Part shown: one piece after another, positions 6,798 to 14,867 of the stretch
How positions within the stretch are numbered: position 1 is the first letter of the stretch
Layout of the letters: each line of letters begins with the position of its first letter
From: Bradyrhizobium liaoningense
GTDB taxonomy: Bacteria > Pseudomonadota > Alphaproteobacteria > Rhizobiales > Xanthobacteraceae
Direction: 5' to 3'
Assembly: GCF_018130955.1 (NCBI RefSeq)
Contig: NZ_JAFCJM010000060.1
Span: 1-42,351, forward strand
DNA: 42,351 bases
The notes under the pieces: model-generated
Told to the model about the DNA's origin: nothing
What the model saw: the letters and a program-made list of their open reading frames with translations, nothing else
The model's database searches: none
Translations under genes and position numbers: made by a program

Positions 6798-7988
6798 ATG
6801 CTGAATCAAGACATAGTCCGCGAAGCAACCCGTCTCACGCGTGCCGGCCAACTGGTCGAGGCCACCGCGCTCCTGCAGCGCATGCTACAGGGTGGTAGCG
6901 CTCCAAGACCGGAGTTTCGCGGCGCCGCTCAGGGTCGGCTCCCGCGGCTCGATCCGCCTACCATCGACGCCACGGCCGACGTCGTCGAGGAGCGGGAAGC
7001 TCCGCAGATCTCGCCGGCCCGCTCTGCTCAGGGACGCAGACGCTCCTTACCGCTCGACGGCATGCGAGATTTTTCCCGGCTCGGCCTGCGAAGTCCGATC
7101 ACGCGCGCTCCTCTGTCCCAATCGGACATCGTGCCTGAGGGCACGCGGTTTATCACCGGTACCTTCAGTAACGCCGCGGGAAGCCGGACCTACAAGCTGT
7201 TCATCCCAAGCCGCTGTCAGGGACAACGGCTTCCTCTGATCGTCATGCTTCATGGCTGCACCCAGTCGCCGGACGATTTCGCTGCCGGCACTCGGATGAA
7301 CTTCCTGGCGGAAGAGCAGAATTGCTTTGTGGTCTATCCTGAGCAGCCGAGCGGAGCCAACCGGTCGAAGTGCTGGAACTGGTTTCGCACCGGCGACCAG
7401 CGCCGCGGCGGGGGCGAGCCCTCGATGATCGCCGGCATTACCCGCCAGATCATGCGCGACTATGCGATCGATCCGAAGCGCGTATACGTCGCGGGTCTGT
7501 CGGCGGGCGGGGCCGCCGCCGCAATCATGGGCGCAACGTACAGCGATCTGTATGCGGCCGTTGGTATTCATTCAGGCCTCGCGTGCGGGGCCGCGAGCGA
7601 TCTTCCCTCCGCGTTCGTCGCCATGCGGCAGGGAGGCGGCTCCACGACAATTGCGGATGGCAAAACTTCTGCGCCGACTATCGTTTTTCATGGCGATCGC
7701 GACACTACGGTGCATCCAAAGAATGGCGATCAGATTATCGAGCAGTCCGCCAGGGCAACGAGGCCGACGACGAAGGTATTTCGCGGACGCGTACCCCACG
7801 GCCATGCCTATATTCGCACCGTCCTGATCGACGGAGCCGGTCGGGCGATCTCCGAACACTGGAACATCGATGGCGCCGGACACGCGTGGTCAGGCGGCAG
7901 CCCCGTCGGGTCCTACACTGATCCGCAAGGGCCGGATGCGACGAGGGAAATGCTGCGCTTCTTCCTCGAGCATTCGCTCGGTGGGTAG
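6798..7988 (+). CDS. PHB depolymerase family esterase
   Basis: A 396-residue alpha/beta hydrolase of the polyhydroxybutyrate-depolymerase/feruloyl-esterase family (esterase_phb). The catalytic core starts near residue 115. It has the oxyanion segment IVMLHGCTQSPDDFA, the lipase box GLSAGG with Ser235, an HGDRDTTVHP motif with the probable catalytic Asp302, and GAGHAWSGG with His362. The first 110 residues are a low-complexity Arg/Pro-rich stretch without a classical signal peptide, so an intracellular granule or other ester substrate is possible. The preceding CopG regulator and the phasin at 8649 fit a PHB-related role, but the true substrate cannot be told from sequence. Confidence 0.88.
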   Translation: MLNQDIVREATRLTRAGQLVEATALLQRMLQGGSAPRPEFRGAAQGRLPRLDPPTIDATADVVEEREAPQISPARSAQGRRRSLPLDGMRDFSRLGLRSPITRAPLSQSDIVPEGTRFITGTFSNAAGSRTYKLFIPSRCQGQRLPLIVMLHGCTQSPDDFAAGTRMNFLAEEQNCFVVYPEQPSGANRSKCWNWFRTGDQRRGGGEPSMIAGITRQIMRDYAIDPKRVYVAGLSAGGAAAAIMGATYSDLYAAVGIHSGLACGAASDLPSAFVAMRQGGGSTTIADGKTSAPTIVFHGDRDTTVHPKNGDQIIEQSARATRPTTKVFRGRVPHGHAYIRTVLIDGAGRAISEHWNIDGAGHAWSGGSPVGSYTDPQGPDATREMLRFFLEHSLGG

Positions 7989-8648
7989 TCCGGCCTCACA
8001 GGGCGCTCAGGTTGTCCTCGAGCGCGTCGCCGAGCTTCCGGATCAGCTTGGCGTCGCCGAAGCCGGCCTCTATCCGCCAGCGCGGCGCGCGCCATGTGCG
8101 TGCGGGATGAAGTCACGTTTCGGGCTTTCAACTCGAAAGGAGCCGCAGATTTTTGCGAGAGAACTTTTGAGCGTCCACAACGCCGCTTCGCCGTCAGCCA
8201 CATGGATGACGTCGCACCCTTCCTCTCGCAAAGCCTCCACCACAAACTGCTAGTGACCAGAGCATTCAATTTGCTCCAGCGATACGGCCTATCAATGGCA
8301 GCAGCCGATGCCGCCCCCGAAGGTTCGCTTCGAGGAAGTCACGCGAAATCAAGGCATGAACGCTTGCGTAGTCGCTGCAACTTATGGCGGTCCTTGGAGA
8401 GCACAACGAGCGGAGGGCTGATTGTTCTCAGACTGACGCCGTTGAGCATAGGTCTGTAAGATCGCCAGCTAGACGTCTGTTGGTTGGAGTTGCTACCTAA
8501 AATCATCGTCGACATCGCAGAACGTGCGATTGATCTCAGTTCATGCGGGACTCCAACAATGCGCGGGTTTGGAACGTCACATCACAAAGCCTGTTGTCCT
8601 TTCAGAAATGACCGTTGTGGTCGCACCCCCATTTTCTTGGAGCGTCAG
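7989..8648. other. Decayed stretch with two gene fragments
   Basis: No intact gene. On the minus strand a C-terminal-like fragment (EAGFGDAKLIRKLGDALEDN, stop at 7996-7998) is open to about 8092 and is not recognised. It is followed by the response-regulator scrap at 8146-8249. The rest (8250-8640) shows nothing convincing. Plus-strand frames such as 8094-8459 look like shadows. Confidence 0.4.
8146..8249 (-). pseudogene. Fragment of a response-regulator receiver domain
   Basis: The minus-strand translation reads FVVEALREEGCDVIHVADGE followed by AALWTLKSS, a typical alpha1-beta2-alpha2 portion of a CheY-like receiver (compare the usual EALxxxGYxVxxAxDGxEAL). A TAG stop directly precedes it and no phosphoacceptor Asp region follows. 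It is a remnant only. Confidence 0.5.
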
Positions 8649-9161
8649 ATGAGCAAACGCAAACCGGCAACCGCGCCAAAGCGCGCCCGCAATCCGAAAA
8701 TGGCCGCGCGGACTCAACGGAACAAGCAGGCCATTGTTAGAAGCCCGAAAGAGAATTTTCTTCGCTCTGTTGCGGCAGTTTCGATTGAACCGCCTCTTAA
8801 GCTTCATGATGATCCTAAACACGAGGTTCCTATCACTGAGCCTCGGGTGGATGCACCAGCAGATGACCTCAGTCAGAGAATGAAGGATAGCGATCCAACG
8901 AAAGGCTTTGCTCTAGCGACGGCAAACATGCAGGCGTATCAAGCGAAGCTTCTTGAGATAGCCCGGGCCAACGTGCAATTTGCTTTTGAATTCGGCCTGA
9001 GACTTGCGACGATCAGATCACCAACTGAATTTTTCGGCATCATTACGGAGTTTACAAGCAGACGGATCGATATGTTCGGGCAGCATTCGAAAGAATTGGC
9101 GGAATATCCGTTCTGGCGCATCAAGCCGCCCCGAGAGGTCACGGCTCTGCCGGGACGATAA
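8649..9161 (+). CDS. Phasin family protein
   Basis: A 170-residue protein from the ATG at 8649. An upstream in-frame ATG at 8484 would add an unrelated, Cys-rich segment, so the later start is favoured, with GGAGCG about 6 bases before it. Residues 1-40 are very basic (MSKRKPATAPKRARNPKM), like the Ala/Lys/Pro-rich tails of PHB-granule proteins. The phasin core (Phasin_2) is residues 85-160, with helices MQAYQAKLLEIARANVQFAF and FFGIITEFTSRRIDMFGQHS. Phasins coat polyhydroxyalkanoate granules, and some rhizobial members are general granule- or membrane-associated helpers. The nearby esterase supports a PHB connection. Confidence 0.8.
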   Translation: MSKRKPATAPKRARNPKMAARTQRNKQAIVRSPKENFLRSVAAVSIEPPLKLHDDPKHEVPITEPRVDAPADDLSQRMKDSDPTKGFALATANMQAYQAKLLEIARANVQFAFEFGLRLATIRSPTEFFGIITEFTSRRIDMFGQHSKELAEYPFWRIKPPREVTALPGR

Positions 9162-9593
9162 CTGCAAGCCGTACCCGCTGCGGCAAAGGATGGACGCAAG
9201 CGCGGATCACGCACGCGCCGACCACGGTTGCTTGCTTTCGGCTAGATGCGCCGGGAATAGCGAATGCCGTGGCGGCGCTGGCGCTCACCGCACCGGTGAG
9301 AACCGTATAGGCTTCTTCTTGCAATGCGCGCGTCCGGATGTGGCCCCCAGCTGACCTTCGCTTGGAGCGCCCCGATGCCTGCTTCCGTGAGGTTAGCCGA
9401 CCAAGGTCATTCCAGATGCAAAGGCAGCCTTTGACCCTTACCGTCGATCTCAACCCTCACCTTGGCGACGGCTCTTGGGGGTAGACCGTAAGCATCCGCC
9501 CAAGGCCGCGGGAGACTCTAGTTCGAACTCCAGGTCGGCCGTGTAATGATGTGGGGACGGCGTATTTTCCGCGATTGACGGCCGGTTCGTGCG
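9162..9593. other. Intergenic, no gene seen
   Basis: About 430 bases without a convincing frame. The minus-strand frame 9139-9453 has a low-complexity Ala/Ser middle and an Arg-rich end and overlaps the phasin, so it is probably spurious. No repeat or RNA structure stood out. Confidence 0.4.
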
Positions 9594-9623
9594 ATGGCCT
9601 CGTTTCTATCAAGGAGCGAGGTT

Positions 9624-10061
9624 ATGCTGATCGAAGAGCAGCTTCGGGAGCGGCTAAAGAAGGTGGAGGCGCTGTATTTCGGCGCGACCACTGCGGGAGA
9701 ACGTGATGCCGCCGAAGCCGCAGCAGAGCGGCTGAAGGCCAAGCTCGAGGAGGCCTGCCGCCGCGATCCCGCCGTCGAGATGAAGTTCAGCTTGCCGGAC
9801 CAATGGTCGGTCCGATTGTTCATCGCCTTGTGCCGGCGTTATGGCATTCGGCCGTTCCGATATCCGCGGCAGCGCTCGACAACGATCATGGTCAGGGCGC
9901 CGCGCCGCTTTTTCGACACCGTGGTGTGGCGGCAGTTTTCTGACCTGCACACGGACCTCTGGCTCTATTTCGAGCAGACGACGGAGCGGCTGATCCGGGA
10001 GGCTATCCACGCCGATACTGCAGACGCTGAGACCGCAGTCGAGCCGGCCAGCCTGCGATGA
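9624..10061 (+). CDS. Conserved hypothetical protein
   Basis: A 145-residue soluble protein from the ATG at 9624, preceded by a strong AAGGAGCGAGG. An ATG at 9594 is in frame and would add ten residues. Features: a coiled-coil-like helix at the start (EEQLRERLKKVEALYFGATT and AAEAAAERLKAKLEEA), then MKFSLPDQWSVRLFIALCRR, YGIRPFRY, a beta segment TTIMVRAPRRFFDTVVW and a final helix YFEQTTERLIREAIHAD. I have the impression that similar proteins recur near transposons and in islands of Bradyrhizobium, but I know no function. It lies just before the IS66 remnant and could be cargo. Confidence 0.6.
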   Translation: MLIEEQLRERLKKVEALYFGATTAGERDAAEAAAERLKAKLEEACRRDPAVEMKFSLPDQWSVRLFIALCRRYGIRPFRYPRQRSTTIMVRAPRRFFDTVVWRQFSDLHTDLWLYFEQTTERLIREAIHADTADAETAVEPASLR

Positions 10062-10162
10062 CGCGCATCATGCCGCTATCCCAGTTCGTTCGGGGGCGAC
10101 ACTCCAATTCCACGCCAGAAGATCGCGCAGCCCGTCGATGCCGTTTTGCCCCGACATGATAG

Positions 10163-11775
10163 TTAGGCTGCCTGAGCGGCGGCGGGATTTGACGCGGTGC
10201 GTTTCCATTCCCAGGGCAGCAGCTCATGGAGCCGCCCCTGCGGGATGGCGGCGATGCGGCCGAGCACGTCGGCAAGCCAGGCCAGCGGATCGATATCGTT
10301 GAGCTTCGCCGTCATAATCAGCGTGGCCATGGAAGCGGCACGGTCGGCACCGCGTTCGGAGCCGGCGAACAGCCAGGATTTGCGTCCCAGGGCAAAGCCG
10401 CGCAGCGCGCGTTCGGCCGCGTTGTTGGTGAGGCAGATCCGTCCGTCGTCGATGAATCGCGCAAACCGGTCCCAACGCTTGAGCATGTAGTCGATCGGCT
10501 CGACAACGGAGGCCGAGCGCGACAGGCGGGTACGCTCCTCCCGCAGCCAGGCTTCCAGGGCCGTCACAAGAGGCGCGCTCTGCTCCTTGCGGACGCGCCG
10601 CCGCTCGTCAGCGACAAGGCCATTGATGCCGCGCTCGATATCGAACAGCATATCGATGTGCCTGACGGCCTCCAGCGCGACAGGCGAGATCGCGGTTGCC
10701 TTCTTGCCACGCCGGGCATTGGCGGCAATATCAGCCAACTCGAAGAACTGCCGCCTTGCGTGCGCCCAACACGGCGCCGACGTGATCGGCCCCGGCAAGC
10801 GGGACGGCGCGTAAAGCTCGTTGTAGCCGTTATAAGCGTCGGCCTGAAGAATGCCGGCGAAGTCGCGAAGATGCCAGACGGGATGTTCGTGCCGTCTGTC
10901 CCGCGAGGCGTAATAGAGCGCCGCCGGCGGTGCACGACTGCCGAAGGGACGATCGTCGCGGACATAGGTCCAGATATGCCCCTTGACCGTCTTGCCCTTG
11001 GCCAGGATCGGGATCGTGGTGTCGTCGCCGTGCAGTCGCTCGGCCGCCAGCACGTGGGCCTCGAGCAGCGCGTGGAGTGGCTGCAGCACCGTCGTGCACG
11101 CCCCCACCTGGTCGGCCAGTGTCGATACGCTCAGATCGATCCCCTCGCGGGCGTATCGCTCGCTCTGCCGGTTCAGCGGCTGGTGCTGGCCGAACTTCTC
11201 GAACAGGATCATGGCCAGAAGGTTCGGCCCAGCGAAGCCGCGCGGCGTCACATGGAACGGCGCCGGTGGCTGCGCGATCGTCTCGCAGCTCCGGCAGGAG
11301 AATCTCTCCCGCACCGTTTGGATCACCTTCCAGGACCTGGGAACGACCTCCAGCGTCTCAGTGACGTCCTCGCCGAGCTTCGACAGCTTCGCCGAGCCGC
11401 AGCAGGGACAATTCTCCGGCGCAGCAATCACCACGCGCTCACGCGGCAGATGCTCGGGAAAGGGTTTGCGCGAAGGTCGCCTACGCTCGAACGACTTGAC
11501 CGTCTCCGTTCGCGCCGCCGCTTTCTCCGCTGCCAGTTCATCCTCGGTTGCGGCGGCCTCCAGGTCTTCCAGTTGCAGTTCCATCTGTTCGAGAAGCCGC
11601 GCCGTGCGTTCCGAGCGGCTGCCGTAAAGTTCGCGCCGCAGCTTCTCGATCTGGAGTTTCAGATGGGCGATCAGCGCTTCATGGCTGGAGAGGTCCGCCT
11701 GGGCGGTGGCCGCCTCGGCTTTGGCGCTCGCCGCAACGGCTTCCGCTTCCACTCGCGCGGCGCGCTCCGCGAGGA
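10163..11775 (-). mobile_element. IS66 family transposase (TnpC), N-terminally truncated
   Basis: The minus strand encodes about 537 residues of an IS66 transposase. Seen in order: the coiled coil around AERAARVEAEAVAASAKAEA, the LKLQIEKLRRELYGSRSERT motif, the zinc-finger segment with CPCCG and CRSC, and the DDE domain with Asp in LHGDDTTIPIL, Asp in ILQADAYNGYNEL and Glu in NNAAERALRGFALGRKSW. The C terminus (PWEWKR near the end) is intact. The first roughly 20-40 residues are missing: at about 11771-11780 the frame runs into sequence that, on the other strand, is the tail of a different transposase. The accessory genes tnpA and tnpB expected upstream are absent, so the element is a defective remnant that could only be moved in trans. 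The residue count is approximate. Confidence 0.85.
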
Positions 11776-11948
11776 TCCGGAAGAAGATCGAGATGCTGTT
11801 CGCGCACCTCAAGCGCATTCTCAAGCTCGATCGCCTGCGACTAAGGGGTCCGAACGGCGCGCGTGACGAGTTCACCCTCGCAGCCACCGCTCAGAACCTT
11901 CGTAAGATGGCCAAGCTGATCCCGATGCAAATCCCCAGGCCCGCATAG
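11776..11948 (+). mobile_element. IS1182-type transposase, C-terminal tail
   Basis: The plus-strand frame encodes KKIEMLFAHLKRILKLDRLR and then GARDEFTLAATAQNLRKMAK, ending IPMQIPRPA and TAG at 11946-11948. This is the conserved C-terminal end (E-x-x-F-x-x-L-K and AATAQNLRKMAKL) of DDE transposases of the IS1182/IS5-like group. Only about 55 residues remain. The fragment abuts the truncated IS66 gene in opposite orientation, so a deletion or insertion joined the two. Confidence 0.7.
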
Positions 11949-12051
11949 CGGCGAACCAAGCGCTGGGCCGCTTCGAAGCTGGCGCCAATACATCGGATTA
12001 CTGCCGCCTTTTTCAACGAAATCGGCCAGCAGCGGAAGTCACCGTGGGCTG

Positions 12052-12083
12052 AAAATGAAAGAGGCCGCCAACTGAGGCGGCCT
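12052..12083 (-). terminator. Terminator-like hairpin of the 12083-12328 gene
   Basis: AGGCCGCC (12062-12069) and GGCGGCCT (12076-12083) form a perfect 8-bp stem with a 6-base loop. On the minus strand the stem begins at the stop codon of the 81-residue gene and is followed by a T-rich tail (CTTTCATTTTC), as in a rho-independent terminator. Confidence 0.65.
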
Positions 12084-12328
12084 TATTCTGAATCGATCCT
12101 ATAAACGTCGCCCGGGCCGAGGTTTAGTTCCTCGACCATCTTTTGCTGCTTTTCCGTAAGGATTGCTGGAACAACTTCGGCTGTCCAGCCTTCGGGAACG
12201 GCGGCGAGGATTAATGTCAACGCCTGGCTAGGCTTGGCTAAGGCAAGCCACAACTGCTTTGTCGAGGGCACCTCGTCCGAGGTCACCTCAACGATGGTGA
12301 ACGAATTGCCGAACGACTCCGCCATCAC
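12083..12328 (-). CDS. Hypothetical protein, 81 residues
   Basis: A small acidic protein starting MMAESFGNSFTIVEVTSDEV with a C-terminal LTEKQQKMVEELNLGPGDVY. The composition (balanced, few Arg/Ser) and the adjacent hairpin terminator suggest a real gene. It may start at 12325, one codon later. I do not recognise a family: it could be a small cytosolic protein with an alpha-beta fold. No membrane segment, Cys motif or signal peptide is visible. Confidence 0.55.
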   Translation of the reverse strand: MMAESFGNSFTIVEVTSDEVPSTKQLWLALAKPSQALTLILAAVPEGWTAEVVPAILTEKQQKMVEELNLGPGDVYRIDSE

Positions 12329-12350
12329 TCGCTAATGCTTCAGCCTGTCG

Positions 12351-12545
12351 CTAGTTGCTGGTGTGAGGCAGACGAACGGGGCCAGCTATCAAGCGACACC
12401 TGGGCACCCAAGCGGTGTTCCACGATTCCATGGTTGCGCCACAAACCGAGCAGTCGAAGCTGGCGATTTCCCGCGAAGGGGCCATCGCCTCGGTGCGGCT
12501 GTAAACAGCGCCGCATTGACAGGATCGATGATGAGATTCTGGCAT
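12351..12545 (-). CDS. Small zinc-ribbon-like protein
   Basis: A 64-residue protein starting MPESHHRSCQCGAVYSRTEA, with a second pair of cysteines in FDCSVCGATMESWNTAWVP. The CxCG...CxxCG arrangement, about 22 residues apart, is that of a small zinc ribbon. Similar proteins ending in a W-N-x-A-W-V-P-x-x-R motif are common in Bradyrhizobium, with no function known to me. The start context shows no strong ribosome site. Two other minus-strand frames cover the same bases, but only this one has the paired Cys pattern. Confidence 0.55.
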   Translation of the reverse strand: MPESHHRSCQCGAVYSRTEAMAPSREIASFDCSVCGATMESWNTAWVPRCRLIAGPVRLPHTSN

Positions 12546-12827
12546 GCATCTTTATGCGCCAGAAAAACAGAACAAGCCACCGAGCAATTCAAACTAGGCT
12601 ACTGGGGTCGGAAACAGGCCAGCGCCGTCCGGTGAATGGAAACGGCGACCCCAGCACGGAATGAGAACGGTCAAAAGTCCGTTCGAGGTAAAATCGCTAA
12701 GACCTCAGGTTGAGCAAATCTGGTCCGCTCGGGCGCAATTAGCGCACCTTGGGCAGACAAGGCGCAACTTCGCAGATGGGCCCAGAAGGCGAAATCGCAA
12801 GTGTGCTGGGGCAAGGGCCAAGCTTGC
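12546..12827. other. Intergenic; left copy of a 25-bp repeat
   Basis: No gene supported. It contains the first copy (12704-12728) of a 25-bp near-perfect direct repeat whose second copy is at 13205-13229. Confidence 0.35.
12704..12728 (+). repeat. 25-bp direct repeat, copy 1
   Basis: Matches 13205-13229 at 24 of 25 bases (CTCAGGTTGAGC, then A or G, then AATCTGGTCCGC). Some similarity continues upstream (GGTCAAA some 20-30 bases before each). Its nature is unknown. Confidence 0.6.
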
Positions 12828-13004
12828 TCAACTATGCCCCGATTTCTTCCGCCTCGTGAATAAGGCGACAGTCAGAAGAAATGTAAAAAATAGAACGACC
12901 GGCCAGATCTTGACCACAAACATAAGGACGTAAGCTAGCGCGATGTACAAGTAGAAGACGCCTAGGAGCGCTCCGGCGGCTACGATTTGCAGCAAATGCT
13001 CCAT
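12828..13004 (-). CDS. Small membrane protein
   Basis: A 58-residue protein starting MEHLLQIVAAGALLGVFYLY, followed by a second hydrophobic stretch (WPVVLFFTFLLTVALF) and a basic tail TRRKKSGHS. That makes two short membrane segments with a basic cytosolic end. GAGGA lies 5 bases before the ATG at 13004. A longer frame to 13085 exists but would add a hydrophilic, unlikely N terminus. I do not recognise it. It sits between two copies of a 25-bp direct repeat. Confidence 0.5.
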   Translation of the reverse strand: MEHLLQIVAAGALLGVFYLYIALAYVLMFVVKIWPVVLFFTFLLTVALFTRRKKSGHS

Positions 13005-13319
13005 GCCAGTCCTCGCTGATTGCATCGATACAATTAGGCAACCAAAGGTTAAGCTTTGGTTTTCCAAGACAGTGGACAACATCAAGGGCCGCTAAGGGTC
13101 AATCGCGACGGTTTGGCCCTGTTAAGTTAGGCCCGATCTGCCCCTGACAGCCGACATATGCTCGGCCGTGGGACGCGGCAGCGATCCGGTCAAAGTGCGA
13201 AGAACTCAGGTTGAGCGAATCTGGTCCGCCCTGGCACGATACTGAGGCCGGCTCCCCAGGCGCGATATGCGTGGAACGGTCCGGCTTCTCTTTCTTCTAA
13301 GGCCTGCTCTCCGGCCTTC
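13005..13319. other. Intergenic; right copy of the 25-bp repeat
   Basis: No gene is supported here. It carries the second copy of the repeat (13205-13229) about 90 bases before the homologous part of the DUF2130 gene. The lost N-terminal segment of that gene would have lain here. Confidence 0.4.
13205..13229 (+). repeat. 25-bp direct repeat, copy 2
   Basis: See copy 1 at 12704-12728. The single difference is A to G. The two copies enclose about 475 bases including a small membrane-protein gene. Confidence 0.6.
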
Positions 13320-14671
13320 ATGCCGGATATTTTGAAGCAGGTTCGTGACGCCGATTTCGCCGAGCAACTGCATGAGCGGTTGGAGTTGGCTGAGCGCGAG
13401 AAGCAAAGCGCGGTGGAATTGACCAAGGCCCAGGTCACCAGTGATCTGCAGAAGACTGCTGCCGCCAAGGACGCCGAGATCCTGGAATTGAAGTCCAAGC
13501 TTGAGGGAAGCGGCGTTGCGCAAAAGCTCGCGGTTAGCCAAGCGCTCAGCACCGTGGAAAAAGAGCGGGACAGGCTAGCGAACGCGCTGGTCGAGTCCGA
13601 GCGTGAAAAGAAGGCGGCCTCGGAGCTTGCCGAAGCACTCCTGGCCAGCGAGCAGCATAAAATCACTGCTGCAAAGGAAAAGGAAATCCAAGAGCTGACG
13701 GCCAAGCTCCAGGCCGCCGAGCTTGAGAAGAAGCTCGCCGTCACTGACGCGGTCGGTGTGATCGAGAAAGAGCGCGATGAGCTGAAGAACGGCATCAAGC
13801 AGGTTCATCTTGAAAAGCAACTCTCCGAGCAGTCCCTGAAGGACAAATACGAAACCCAGATCAAGGATCGTGATGACGCGATCGAACGCCTCAAGGACAT
13901 GAAAGCCCGTCTATCGACCAAGATGGTCGGTGAGACCCTTGAACAGCACTGTGAGACCGAGTTCAACCGGGTGCGCTCGATGGCCTTTCCGCGAGCGTAC
14001 TCGAGAAGGACAATGACGCGCGGACCGGCAGCAAGGGCGACTATATCTTTCGCGACTCGGACGACGCCGGCACCGAGATCATCTCGATCATGTTCGAGAT
14101 GAAGAACGAAAGCGACAAAACCGCCACGAAGAGCAAGAACGAGGACTTCCTCAAGGAGCTCGACCGGGACCGGACCGAGAAGGGCTGTGAGTATGCCATC
14201 CTGGTCTCCTTGCTTGAGCCGGACAACGAACTCTACAACGCCGGTATTGTCGACGTCTTCCACCGCTATCCGAAAATGTATGTCATCCGGCCGCAGTTCT
14301 TCCTGCCGATGATTACGCTCTTGCGGAATGCCGCGATCAACTCGCTGAAGTACAAGACTGAGCTGGCGCTGGTGAAGGCGCAGAACATCGACATCACCCA
14401 GTTTGAAAACCAGCTGGAGACCTTTAAGACTGCGTTCTCGAAGAACTACGATCTAGCTTCCAGGAATTTCCAGACCGCAATCACCGAGATCGACAAGTCC
14501 ATTGATCATCTGCAGAGGACCAGAGATGCACTGATCGGCGCGGATCGAAACCTGCGCCTCGCGAACGACAAGGCGCAGGACGTGACGATCAAGAAGTTGA
14601 CTCGCTCCAATCCGACGATGGCAGCGAAGTTTGCGGAGCTCAAAAGCCATGCCGCTGAAGCAGCGGAGTGA
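13320..14671 (+). pseudogene. DUF2130 coiled-coil protein, frameshifted and N-truncated
   Basis: Members of DUF2130 have an N-terminal zinc-binding segment, a long coiled coil and a C-terminal domain that looks like a PD-(D/E)XK nuclease. Here the first frame (13320 to about 14000) gives PDILKQVRDADFAEQLHERL and a coiled coil with repeated KDAEI, SKLE and VEKERD units, ending MAFPRAY. A one-base shift at about 14001 (TACTCGAG where TACTTCGAG is expected) leads into the second frame: EKDNDARTGSKGDYIF, IMFEMKNESDKTATKSKNED, then YAILVSLLEPDNELYN and FFLPMITLLRNAAI, to the TGA at 14669-14671. The Cys-rich start of the family is missing. The nuclease-like signature (GDYIF...FEMKNE) lies in the second frame and could be expressed alone from the ATG at 14090. 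I consider the gene dead. The fold relation is from memory. Confidence 0.75.
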
Positions 14672-14750
14672 TTTCTAGCCAGGTCAGGCAGAAACTACCG
14701 TGACGTCAGATTGTGGGTGACTAGTAGATAGTCGCAACGGACCTGTTATT

Positions 14751-14786
14751 GCACTGATAAGGTTTCTAACAAAAGCTTATCAGTGC
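14751..14786. repeat. Perfect 11-bp inverted repeat
   Basis: GCACTGATAAG (14751-14761) and CTTATCAGTGC (14776-14786) are exact reverse complements around a 14-base spacer. It lies between the DUF2130 pseudogene and the fragment that follows. No T-run adjoins it, so it could be a recombination or protein-binding site rather than a terminator. Confidence 0.65.
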
Positions 14787-14867
14787 TACTGCGCGCCGCA
14801 CGGTCTCTATGTGACGCACAAGGACCGGCTCAACCGCGACATCGCCGAGTCCGCGCGCGGCCGCTAG
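14787..14867 (+). pseudogene. C-terminal fragment of an unidentified gene
   Basis: A 26-codon plus-strand tail, YCAPHGLYVTHKDRLNRDIA to SARGR and TAG, starting right at the end of the 14751-14786 inverted repeat. Its composition is that of a real protein C terminus with the same codon use as the ABC gene beyond it. I cannot name the family. Its TAG overlaps the TAG of the convergent ABC gene in a shared CTAG (14864-14867), which suggests the original neighbours are preserved on this side. Confidence 0.4.

Noticed and set aside
10226..11866. 546-codon plus-strand frame opposite the IS66 transposase
   Set aside because: Antisense shadow of a recognisable DDE transposase; no domain and biased composition.
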